From assembly GCA_002427465.1 (NCBI GenBank), contig DIRC01000047.1, forward strand, positions 1,290-7,694: a stretch of DNA of 6,405 bases, written 5' to 3'. How positions within the stretch are numbered: position 1 is the first letter of the stretch; each line of letters begins with the position of its first letter. The translations under genes and the position numbers were made by a program. Shown here piece by piece: positions 1-5,352 of the stretch. This DNA comes from Clostridiales bacterium UBA5446 (GTDB taxonomy: Bacteria > Bacillota > Clostridia > Oscillospirales > Oscillospiraceae). The notes beneath the pieces were generated by a model. The model worked only from the letters and a program-made list of their open reading frames with translations. It made no database searches and was not told the origin of the DNA.

Positions 1-479
1 TCCATGTTGATGCCGGCGCGGGTCGTGCCGATATTCACGCTGGAGCAAACCAGATTTGTCCGGGCCAGGGCCTCGGGTATGGCGTCCATCAGCTTCAGAT
101 CACCCAAGGTGGCGCCCTTGTGCACAAGGGCGGAAAAGCCGCCGAGAAAATCCACGCCCACCGCCTTGGCCGCCCTGTCCAGAGCAAGCGCAAACGGAAC
201 GTAATCATTTGTGTCGCTGCACGCCGCCACAATGGAGATAGGCGTCACGGAAATGCGTTTATTCACGATGGGAATACCGAATTCGGCTTCTATATCCGCC
301 GCGGTCTTTACAAGATTCCCCGCAAGTCGGCAGATTTTGTCATAAATCTTCACGCAGCTGGTCCGGGCATCCGAATGCGCGCAGTCCAGCAGGGAAATGC
401 CCATGGTCACCGTCCGAATATCCAGGTGCTGCTGGTCGATCATCTCTATGGTCTGGAGGATTTCGTTCCTGTTTATCAT
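1..479 (-). CDS. UPF0210 / PFL-family (DUF711) protein, N-terminal part, cut by left edge
   Basis: The start and the first 159 codons are visible; the rest lies beyond base 1. The family is usually about 450 residues, so roughly the first third is here. Recognisable family stretches are TMGISLLDC near residues 25-33, the segment GIPIVNKRISVTPISI around residue 70-85, VDFLGGFSALVHKG near the middle, and CSSVNIGTTRAGINM at the cut. The biochemical role of this family is not established; it is a soluble, conserved protein with a glycyl-radical-enzyme-like fold by family annotation (known, not seen here). The ATG at 479 lies 9 bases after the stop of the ACT-domain gene; its ribosome site is weak (GGTACGGGAT just upstream), consistent with translational coupling. 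The ACT/PFL gene pair is conserved together in many Firmicutes, including streptococci, so the two products probably act together. Family assignment is firm; function is unknown. Confidence 0.93.
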   Translation of the reverse strand, partial: MINRNEILQTIEMIDQQHLDIRTVTMGISLLDCAHSDARTSCVKIYDKICRLAGNLVKTAADIEAEFGIPIVNKRISVTPISIVAACSDTNDYVPFALALDRAAKAVGVDFLGGFSALVHKGATLGDLKLMDAIPEALARTNLVCSSVNIGTTRAGINM

Positions 480-488
480 ATCCCGTAC

Positions 489-761
489 CTATATCCTGTG
501 CATGGCGTTGAAAATATCCTCGCGCTGCATCCTGATCTCCAGGGCTTGGCCGGCTCCAGCGGCCTTAAGGAGCGCGGCAAGGTCCGCAAAGGGAACGCTG
601 CAGCCCGAGGCGTCCACCAGCATGATCATGGTGAAATACTCCTGCAGCACCGTCTGGCTGATATCCAGGACATTCACGCCGTTTTCAGCCAGAAGCCTTG
701 TCACATCCGCTATAATGCCCACCCGGTCGCGCCCGATAACGGTTACAATAGCTTTCATCAT
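489..761 (-). CDS. UPF0237 ACT-domain protein (90 aa)
   Basis: A complete, stand-alone ACT domain filling the whole protein. It opens with KAIVTVIGRDRVGIIADV, the typical first strand and glycine-containing turn of ACT folds, continues with NVLDISQTVLQEYFTMIMLVD, and ends with the family-typical EDIFNAMHRI. Length and ends match the UPF0237 family almost exactly. ACT domains usually bind amino acids or other small ligands and dimerise; related double-ACT proteins such as GcvR regulate glycine cleavage, but no ligand can be read from this sequence. The start ATG overlaps the preceding yfbR-like stop by 4 bases (ATGA), and a strong GGAGGA ribosome site sits 5 bases or so upstream. There are two adjacent ATG codons; either could serve, and the second gives the more usual MKAI start. 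It is followed 9 bases later by the UPF0210 gene, its common partner. Confidence 0.93.
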   Translation of the reverse strand: MMKAIVTVIGRDRVGIIADVTRLLAENGVNVLDISQTVLQEYFTMIMLVDASGCSVPFADLAALLKAAGAGQALEIRMQREDIFNAMHRI

Positions 762-1351
762 TGTTCCTCCATCATTCCAAGTTCATCCAGATCCAGCTCG
801 AAAGCCGGAATGAAATGCCTGATAAAATAATCCACCTCGCGCAGATCCATGTTCCTGAGCCTGGCAAGGGTCTGCCTCTCGGCGGAAAGGAATTCCTTGT
901 TGCCCGCCTTGCGTTCCTCAATACATTTGATATACGCCGCCAGCCTGTCCGCGGCCTTAATCAGCTTTTTTGAGTCTTCATCCACTTTTTCGCCAAGTAA
1001 CGGCACATAAGCTTCCTTCATCCCCACCGGAAGCATATCTAATAGCTTATCGGCGGCAATGCGCTCCACATCCTTGTATGCTTCGGTGATGCTCCCGCTG
1101 TGGTATTTGATCGGCGTCGGCAGATCCCCGGTAAGGATTTCCGAAGCGTCGTGAAACAGCGCGGCGGCGGCAAGGGCGTTGGGGTCGCAGGGCCGGCCCA
1201 GCTCATCCCGCCGGATCACACCCAAGGCATGGGCGATGACCGCCACCATATGGCTATGCTCCTGCACGTTTTCCGGCAGGCTGTTGCGCATCAGCCCCCA
1301 GCGGCCTATATACCGCATCCGGGAAATGAGCGCAAAAAATTTTTCGTTCAT
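758..1351 (-). CDS. yfbR: YfbR-like 5'-deoxynucleotidase, HD domain (197 aa)
   Basis: Probable metal-dependent HD-domain phosphohydrolase that removes the 5' phosphate from deoxyribonucleoside monophosphates, a cytoplasmic nucleotide-salvage and pool-control step. The sequence matches E. coli YfbR in length (199 aa) and along its whole course: RW at 17-18, LMRN at 20-23, NVQEHS with metal-ligand His32, LFHDASE with His67-Asp68 and Glu71, TGDLPTPIKY with Asp76, and the last ligand Asp135 in KAADRLAAY. All expected HD catalytic residues are therefore present. The C-terminal VDYFIRHFIPAFELDLDEL also matches the family. Its ATG overlaps the MATE stop by 4 bases and is preceded by GGAGGGG; its stop overlaps the ACT gene start by 4 bases. 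This is the second gene of the operon. Substrate preference is inferred from the family, and other HD nucleotidases of this group could prefer other nucleotides. Confidence 0.92.
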   Translation of the reverse strand: MNEKFFALISRMRYIGRWGLMRNSLPENVQEHSHMVAVIAHALGVIRRDELGRPCDPNALAAAALFHDASEILTGDLPTPIKYHSGSITEAYKDVERIAADKLLDMLPVGMKEAYVPLLGEKVDEDSKKLIKAADRLAAYIKCIEERKAGNKEFLSAERQTLARLRNMDLREVDYFIRHFIPAFELDLDELGMMEEQ

Positions 1352-2751
1352 ATCATCGCCCCTCCATCAGGCTCCAGCGGCCGGGCCACCGCCTTATTTT
1401 TCCACCCGCCTCTGAAATACCGAATGAGAATCAGAGCGATCCCGATCAGCCAGCCCGCAGGCTGGGAATACCAGACGGCCTGATAGCCCACGCTGAAAAA
1501 GAGCACCTGCGCATAGGACATGCCCACACGGACGGTCAGCGTCACAAGTGAAACGGCAGAGGTATACGTCGCGTCCCCGGCGCCCTGAAGGAAACCGCTG
1601 GCGGGCAGGTAAATCGCAAAGATCAAAAAGACGCTGCTGACAAAATGCAGCATTTCCACCGCGATGGCCAAAGCCTCTTCCTCCACGCCGAAAAGCAGCG
1701 ACAGGGGCGCGGCGAGAAAATAGACCAGCATGGACGTCAGCAGGGTGATGAAAAACGAGATTGCCAGAGTATGCCCAAGCCCCCGCCTCACCCTGTCCAG
1801 CTTTGCCGCGCCGATATTCTGCCCCGTAAAAGTGGCGATGCCGCCGTTAAGGGCATAAATCGGCACAAAAATATAGCTTTGAATCCGGATGCCCACGGCA
1901 TAGGCCGCCATCACGTCGTTGCCGAAACCATTCACCAGCCGCTGGAGGAACACGTTGCCAAAGCTGACCACCAGCTGCTGGATTGTGGCGGGCAGGCCCA
2001 GCTTGAGGCCCGTGAGGCCCAGGGCCTTGTCGAATACCAACTTCCCGCGCCCGTAATGAAAAATCGGGTACTTCTTTACCATGTAAAGATAACTGAAAAA
2101 AACGCAGGCCAGCTGCGAAAGCACCGTTGCCACGGCCACGCCCACAACGCCCCAGCCAAAAGCGATTACAAACAACAGGTCAAGCCCCAGATTCATAAAG
2201 GCGGTGACGCAAAGGAAATACAGTGTGGCCCGGCCGTCTCCCACGGCGCGCATGACAAAGGCGACGCCATTGTAAATATACTGGAAAAACACGCCCAGGC
2301 AATATATGGCAAAGTAGTCCACCGCCATTTCCAGCACGGCGGGGTCCTGTATGTTCATTACACCGGCCAAAAGCGGCCTCGTAAGGAAAAAGCCGATAAC
2401 GGACATTCCCAGGCCAAGGCCGCCCATCATGATCAGCACCGTAGATGCGGCGCGGCGCATCTCATCGTACTTTCTCGCGCCGAAAAGTTGGGAGATCAGG
2501 ACGGCGCAGCCGCTGCCCATGCCAATGCAGACCGCCAGAAGCCCCATGGTCAGACTGGCGCAGCCGCCCACTGCAGCCAGCGCGTCCTGCGAAACGAAAT
2601 TGCCCACGACAATTCCGTCCACAGTATTGTAAAGCTGCTGCAGAAACTGCCCGACCATGATCGGCAAAGTGAAAAGCGCAATGCGCTTCCATTCGGGCCC
2701 GACGGTCATGTCGTTCCGCCTCTGTATTTCCGACCCTTCCTGACCCAGCAT
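1348..2751 (-). CDS. MATE family multidrug/toxin efflux transporter (467 aa)
   Basis: An integral membrane protein of about twelve hydrophobic helices, typical in length for MATE (NorM/DinF-related) exporters, which use a Na+ or H+ gradient to expel organic cations or other compounds. The two-fold internal repeat is visible: SQLFGARKYDEMRRA (about 87-101) corresponds to GQNIGAAKLDRVRRG (about 310-324), and MRAVGDGRATL (about 167-177) to LQGAGDATYTS (about 388-398). The first helix carries the family pattern LPIMVGQFLQQLYNTVDGIVVG (in two pieces, about 29-50). The ATG at 2751 has a good AGAGGAAG ribosome site; most relatives begin close to the MTVGPEWK segment, so an internal ATG at 2709 is an alternative, but its upstream GAGGCGGAA is poorer. 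First gene of the leftward operon; its stop overlaps the next start. The substrate cannot be inferred. Confidence 0.93.
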   Translation of the reverse strand: MLGQEGSEIQRRNDMTVGPEWKRIALFTLPIMVGQFLQQLYNTVDGIVVGNFVSQDALAAVGGCASLTMGLLAVCIGMGSGCAVLISQLFGARKYDEMRRAASTVLIMMGGLGLGMSVIGFFLTRPLLAGVMNIQDPAVLEMAVDYFAIYCLGVFFQYIYNGVAFVMRAVGDGRATLYFLCVTAFMNLGLDLLFVIAFGWGVVGVAVATVLSQLACVFFSYLYMVKKYPIFHYGRGKLVFDKALGLTGLKLGLPATIQQLVVSFGNVFLQRLVNGFGNDVMAAYAVGIRIQSYIFVPIYALNGGIATFTGQNIGAAKLDRVRRGLGHTLAISFFITLLTSMLVYFLAAPLSLLFGVEEEALAIAVEMLHFVSSVFLIFAIYLPASGFLQGAGDATYTSAVSLVTLTVRVGMSYAQVLFFSVGYQAVWYSQPAGWLIGIALILIRYFRGGWKNKAVARPLEPDGGAMI

Positions 2752-2782
2752 TTTTTCTTCCTCTCTGCAAACAATGGAAAGT

Positions 2783-2812
2783 ATTGTACCATATTGTGAG
2801 GCCGATTGTAAA
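2783..2812 (-). promoter_or_regulatory. Promoter of the MATE-yfbR-ACT-PFL operon
   Basis: Read on the minus strand: -35 TTTACA (2812-2807, 5 of 6 matches to consensus), an 18-base spacer, and -10 TACAAT (2788-2783, 5 of 6) with an extended TG one base before it. The start of transcription would fall near 2776, giving a leader of about 25 bases that holds just the ribosome site. Prediction from consensus only. Confidence 0.72.
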
Positions 2813-2830
2813 TAATCCTTGCATTATTAA
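2809..2830. repeat. Imperfect palindrome between the divergent promoters, possible operator
   Basis: Arms AATAAT (2811-2816) and ATTATT (2823-2828) are exact inverted repeats around a 6-base centre; after one mismatched pair (2810/2829) a further pair (2809/2830) matches. The element overlaps the -35 box of both predicted promoters, where a bound regulator could affect both directions. In such AT-rich DNA a 6-base dyad can occur by chance, so this is a weak call. Confidence 0.3.
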
Positions 2831-2847
2831 ATTACCAATGTTAAAAT
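2819..2847 (+). promoter_or_regulatory. Probable promoter of typA
   Basis: TTGCAT (2819-2824, a poor -35 with TTG retained), a 17-base spacer and TAAAAT (2842-2847, 5 of 6 matches to -10). This would give a leader of about 45 bases. A second -10-like hexamer TATAAA (2866-2871) lacks a matching -35. The -35 lies only 6 bases from the -35 of the leftward promoter. Confidence 0.5.
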
Positions 2848-2892
2848 TCAGTTTTGCGATAAGATTATAAATTAGGATTATTGTAATTTCTT

Positions 2893-2898
2893 TAAGGA
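2893..2898 (+). promoter_or_regulatory. Ribosome binding site that questions the typA start
   Basis: TAAGGA is a six-base match to the anti-Shine-Dalgarno end of 16S rRNA and the only good one upstream of typA. It ends one base before the GTG at 2900, too close to serve it. The next in-frame start, TTG at 2912, lies 13 bases downstream of its end, a long but usable distance. The ATG at 2898 overlapping it is in another frame. An in-frame stop (TAG at 2873) rules out any start further upstream except 2900. Confidence 0.6.
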
Positions 2899-2899
2899 T

Positions 2900-4735
2900 G
2901 TGCAGACGCAATTGGATAAACTCAGAAACGTGGCGATCATCGCGCACGTCGATCATGGCAAAACCACGCTGGTGGACGAGATGCTCAAGCAGTCCGGGAC
3001 CTATCACGAAAACCAGGAAGTCGTCGAACGGGTCATGGACTCCGGCGACCTGGAGCGGGAGCGCGGCATCACTATACTGGCAAAAAACACCTCTGTCCGA
3101 CGGGGCGACATCAAAATAAATATCGTCGATACGCCGGGGCACGCCGATTTCGGCGGCGAGGTGGAGCGCATCCTCAAAATGGTCAACGGGGTCATCCTGC
3201 TGGTGGACGCGGCCGAGGGACCGATGCCCCAGACCCGCTTCGTCCTTTCAAAGGCTCTGGAGCTGGGCCACCGGGTCATCGTGGTGCTCAACAAGATCGA
3301 CCGGCCCGACCAGCGGGTCATGGAGGTTGTGGAGGAGGTTCTGGAACTGCTGATGGATCTTGGCTGCACGGACGAGCAGCTTGATTCCCCCATGCTGTTT
3401 TGTTCAGGCCGACAGGGAACCGCCTCTTATTCCCCGGACGTCCCCGGCGTGAGCCTGGACCCCCTTTTCGACACGATCATCCGTTATATCCCCGAACCGG
3501 AGGGGGATGTGAACGCTCCTTTCCAGATGCTTGTGTCCTCCATAGATTATAATGAATTTGTGGGCCGCATTGCCATTGGCCGCATCGAGCGCGGCGCCAT
3601 CGGGCAGAACGAGGAAATCGCCGTCTGCAACTACCACGACGCCGAAGCCGCCCCGCGCAGGGCCAAGGCCGTTTCCCTATACCAGTTTGAGGGCCTTGCC
3701 CGCACCCCCGTAACCAGTGCCACGGTGGGGAACATCATCGCCATGAGCGGAATTGGAGACATTTCCATCGGGGATACCATCTGCGCCCCCGGCCATGCCG
3801 ATCCCCTTCCTTTCGTTAAGATCTCCGCGCCGACCATTGAAATGACCTTTTCGGTAAACGACAGCCCCTTCGCCGGCCGGGAAGGAAAATTTGTAACCAG
3901 CCGTCAGCTTCGGGAGCGCCTGTTGCGCGAAACCCTCAAAGACGTCTCACTCAAAGTCAAGGACGTGGAAAACGCCTCCGACAGCTTCAACGTTGCCGGC
4001 CGGGGCGAGATGCACCTTTCCATCCTCATCGAGACCATGCGCCGGGAGGGCTACGAACTGTCCGTGTCTCCGCCCCGGGTGCTTTACCGGACAATCGACG
4101 GCAAAAGATGCGAGCCGATCGAACGGGTCGTTGCCGACGTTCCCAGCGAAAGCGTAGGGGCTGTCATCGAAAAGCTTGGTTCCCGCAAGGGCGAGCTGCT
4201 TGAGCTGACGCCGGTCGGCAGCCGGATCAAAGCCACCTTCCTCGTGCCGGCCAGGGGCCTGTTCGGATACCGGAACGAGTTTCTCACGGATACCAAGGGG
4301 GAGGGTATTATGGCCTCCGTCTTTGAGGGCTACGCGCCGTATAAGGGCGACATTTCCCGCCGGAGCAGCGGAAGCCTCATCGCATTTGAGCTTGGCGAGA
4401 GCATCACCTACGGATTGTATAACGCCCAGGAGCGCGGCGCGCTGTTCATCGGCCCCGGCGTCCCTGTCTACGGCGGCATGATCGTCGGCGTCTCCTCTAA
4501 GTCCGAAGATATTCCCGTTAATGTCTGCAAGACCAAGCACCTGACCAACACACGGGCCTCCGGCTCGGACGACGCCCTGCGTCTTGTCCCGCCGCGGCAG
4601 CTGTCCCTGGAGCAGTGTCTTGAGTTCCTGGCCGACGACGAGCTGCTTGAGGTCACGCCGAAAAGCCTGCGCCTGCGCAAGCGCATTCTCGATCACAGCC
4701 TCCGCATGAAATCCCTTAAGGCCAGCACGAAATAA
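2900..4735 (+). CDS. typA: TypA/BipA ribosome-associated translational GTPase
   Basis: Elongation-factor-like GTPase that binds the 70S ribosome and helps large-subunit assembly and growth under stress such as cold. Numbered from the GTG at 2900 (611 aa): P-loop AHVDHGKT at 15-22, switch I RERGITI at 53-59, DTPGH at 77-81, NKID at 131-134, and a G5 region CSGRQG near 168-173 where many relatives read SA-x-x-G. Domain II and the EF-G-like domains follow (SDSFNVAGRGEMHLSILIE splits into FNVAGRGE and LSILIE), then the TypA-specific C-terminal part with RGLFGYRNEFLTDTKGEG, VNVCKTKHLTN, RASGSDDALRL and LEFLADDELLEVTPKSLRLRK (as separate pieces). Length is normal for the family and the frame is intact. 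GTG at 2900 is the longest start; TTG at 2912 gives MDKLRN, which matches the length of the E. coli N-terminus (MIEKLRN) and suits the ribosome site better. No clear terminator follows, so read-through into rpsO is possible. Confidence 0.97.
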   Translation: MQTQLDKLRNVAIIAHVDHGKTTLVDEMLKQSGTYHENQEVVERVMDSGDLERERGITILAKNTSVRRGDIKINIVDTPGHADFGGEVERILKMVNGVILLVDAAEGPMPQTRFVLSKALELGHRVIVVLNKIDRPDQRVMEVVEEVLELLMDLGCTDEQLDSPMLFCSGRQGTASYSPDVPGVSLDPLFDTIIRYIPEPEGDVNAPFQMLVSSIDYNEFVGRIAIGRIERGAIGQNEEIAVCNYHDAEAAPRRAKAVSLYQFEGLARTPVTSATVGNIIAMSGIGDISIGDTICAPGHADPLPFVKISAPTIEMTFSVNDSPFAGREGKFVTSRQLRERLLRETLKDVSLKVKDVENASDSFNVAGRGEMHLSILIETMRREGYELSVSPPRVLYRTIDGKRCEPIERVVADVPSESVGAVIEKLGSRKGELLELTPVGSRIKATFLVPARGLFGYRNEFLTDTKGEGIMASVFEGYAPYKGDISRRSSGSLIAFELGESITYGLYNAQERGALFIGPGVPVYGGMIVGVSSKSEDIPVNVCKTKHLTNTRASGSDDALRLVPPRQLSLEQCLEFLADDELLEVTPKSLRLRKRILDHSLRMKSLKASTK

Positions 4736-4773
4736 CCGCTTCGGACAGAATTTTCCAGACTTGCAAATTGTTT

Positions 4774-4802
4774 TTGACAAACGCTATGGATTATGATAGT
4801 CT
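4774..4802 (+). promoter_or_regulatory. Promoter of rpsO
   Basis: A perfect -35 TTGACA (4774-4779), a 17-base spacer and a -10 at 4797-4802 (TAGTCT, 3 of 6) improved by an extended TG one base upstream. A better hexamer, TATGAT at 4792, is only 12 bases from the -35 and so less likely. Transcription would begin near 4809, giving a leader of about 87 bases that contains the fold described next. Confidence 0.65.
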
Positions 4803-4813
4803 TACAAAGCTCC

Positions 4814-4868
4814 ACCCGCGGTCTTGGTTCCGGGAGGTACCTTTCCCCCCGCTACTCAGCCGCCGGGT
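4814..4868 (+). promoter_or_regulatory. Structured rpsO leader, probable S15 autoregulatory element
   Basis: A closing stem pairs ACCCG (4814-4818) with CGGGT (4864-4868); after a bulged C (4863) it continues CGGU (4819-4822) with GCCG (4859-4862). Inside is a second hairpin, 4831-4837 with 4845-4851 (one A/C mismatch, loop 4838-4844). Between them U4825-A4858, G4826-C4857 and G4827-U4856 can pair, placing a G-C beside a G-U as in the GU/GC motif S15 recognises in 16S rRNA. S15 represses its own mRNA through leader structures in several bacteria (known); that this one does so is inferred. The pairing was found by eye. Confidence 0.5.
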
Positions 4869-4895
4869 ATAAGAAAACAGAAAGGAAGATCCGCA

Positions 4896-5162
4896 ATGAT
4901 TACCAAAGAACAAAAAACCACGGTGATTGCCGAAAACGCCACACATGAAGGCGATACCGGCTCGCCGGAAGTTCAGGTCGCTATCCTGACCGAGCGCATC
5001 AAGCAGCTTACCGAGCATCTGAAGCAGCACCCCCACGATAAGCACAGCCGTCTGGGTATGTATAAGATGATCGGCAAACGCCGCCGCCTGCTCGACTATC
5101 TTTCCAACAAGGATATCGAGCGTTACCGTACGCTCATTGCCAAGCTTGGCATACGCAAGTAA
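4896..5162 (+). CDS. rpsO: 30S ribosomal protein S15 (88 aa)
   Basis: Primary 16S rRNA-binding protein of the small-subunit platform, needed early in 30S assembly. The four-helix protein is complete, with family segments DTGSPEVQVAILTERI (about 19-34), LTEHLKQHPHDKHSR (about 37-51), GKRRRLLDYL (about 59-68) and the ending LIAKLGIRK. Length matches the usual 88-89 residues. The start ATG at 4896 is chosen because MITKEQK fits the family and AAAGGAAG lies 7 bases upstream; the frame is open to an ATG at 4824, but that stretch is the leader. One small oddity is HSRLGMYKM where most S15 proteins have HSRRGLL; the HSR core that contacts rRNA is kept. It has its own promoter and leader, lies downstream of typA and upstream of pnp, and is followed by a strong terminator. 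Confidence 0.98.
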   Translation: MITKEQKTTVIAENATHEGDTGSPEVQVAILTERIKQLTEHLKQHPHDKHSRLGMYKMIGKRRRLLDYLSNKDIERYRTLIAKLGIRK

Positions 5163-5193
5163 ACGCATTACCGTCTGAGGGATATGAGGGGTT

Positions 5194-5234
5194 AATTCTG
5201 GGGACAATTGAATCGTGTCCCCAGAATTTTTATT
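5194..5234 (+). terminator. Intrinsic terminator after rpsO
   Basis: A perfect 13-base-pair stem, AATTCTGGGGACA (5194-5206) with TGTCCCCAGAATT (5216-5228), closes a 9-base loop and runs straight into TTTTTATT. The U-tract is on the plus side only, so it acts on rightward transcription. It lies 31 bases after the rpsO stop and would separate most rpsO transcripts from pnp. The arms also resemble a REP-like palindrome (see findings). Confidence 0.85.
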
Positions 5235-5265
5235 GCACCTGACCGATTTCCCATACGCGGAGTTA

Positions 5266-5320
5266 CCCTTTAGTATTTGAAAAAATGCTCTTACGGAACA
5301 CTTTTTCAAGTGCTAAAAGG
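5266..5320 (+). promoter_or_regulatory. Long hairpin in the pnp leader, possible RNase III / PNPase control site
   Basis: Bases 5266-5287 pair with 5299-5320 over 22 positions: 18 Watson-Crick pairs, two G-U pairs and two A/C mismatches, around the 11-base loop CTCTTACGGAA. No T-run follows, so it is not a terminator. It ends 17 bases before the pnp ribosome site. In E. coli a comparable leader hairpin is cut by RNase III and used by PNPase to destabilise its own mRNA (known); the same role here is inferred. Confidence 0.55.
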
Positions 5321-5352
5321 ATTGCTCCGCCAAAAAGAAAGGAGAACGCCTA

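Noticed and set aside
1645..2799. A 384-codon open frame on the plus strand
   Set aside because: It is antisense to the MATE gene, with a His/Gln/Lys-rich product lacking any recognisable domain; the MATE helices and repeats are clearly the real coding frame.
2898..3119. A 73-codon frame starting at ATG 2898
   Set aside because: It runs out of frame through the TypA GTPase domain; the product shows no domain. The ATG overlaps the ribosome site and is mentioned only for its possible competition with the typA start.
4736..4773. Terminator after typA
   Set aside because: Only a 3-base-pair CCG/CGG hairpin with a CTT loop and a distant TTTT is present; too weak to call.
3947..4780. A 277-codon open frame on the minus strand
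   Set aside because: It is antisense to the conserved C-terminal half of typA, with no family resemblance; a codon-bias shadow.
4824..4895. N-terminal extension of S15 from ATG 4824
   Set aside because: The extra 24 residues are not part of S15, the stretch is the structured leader, and ATG 4896 has a good ribosome site and the family-typical MITKEQK start.
5233..5305. A separate pnp promoter
   Set aside because: TTGCAC at 5233 and TTGAAA at 5277 look like -35 boxes, but neither has a recognisable -10 at 16-18 bases.
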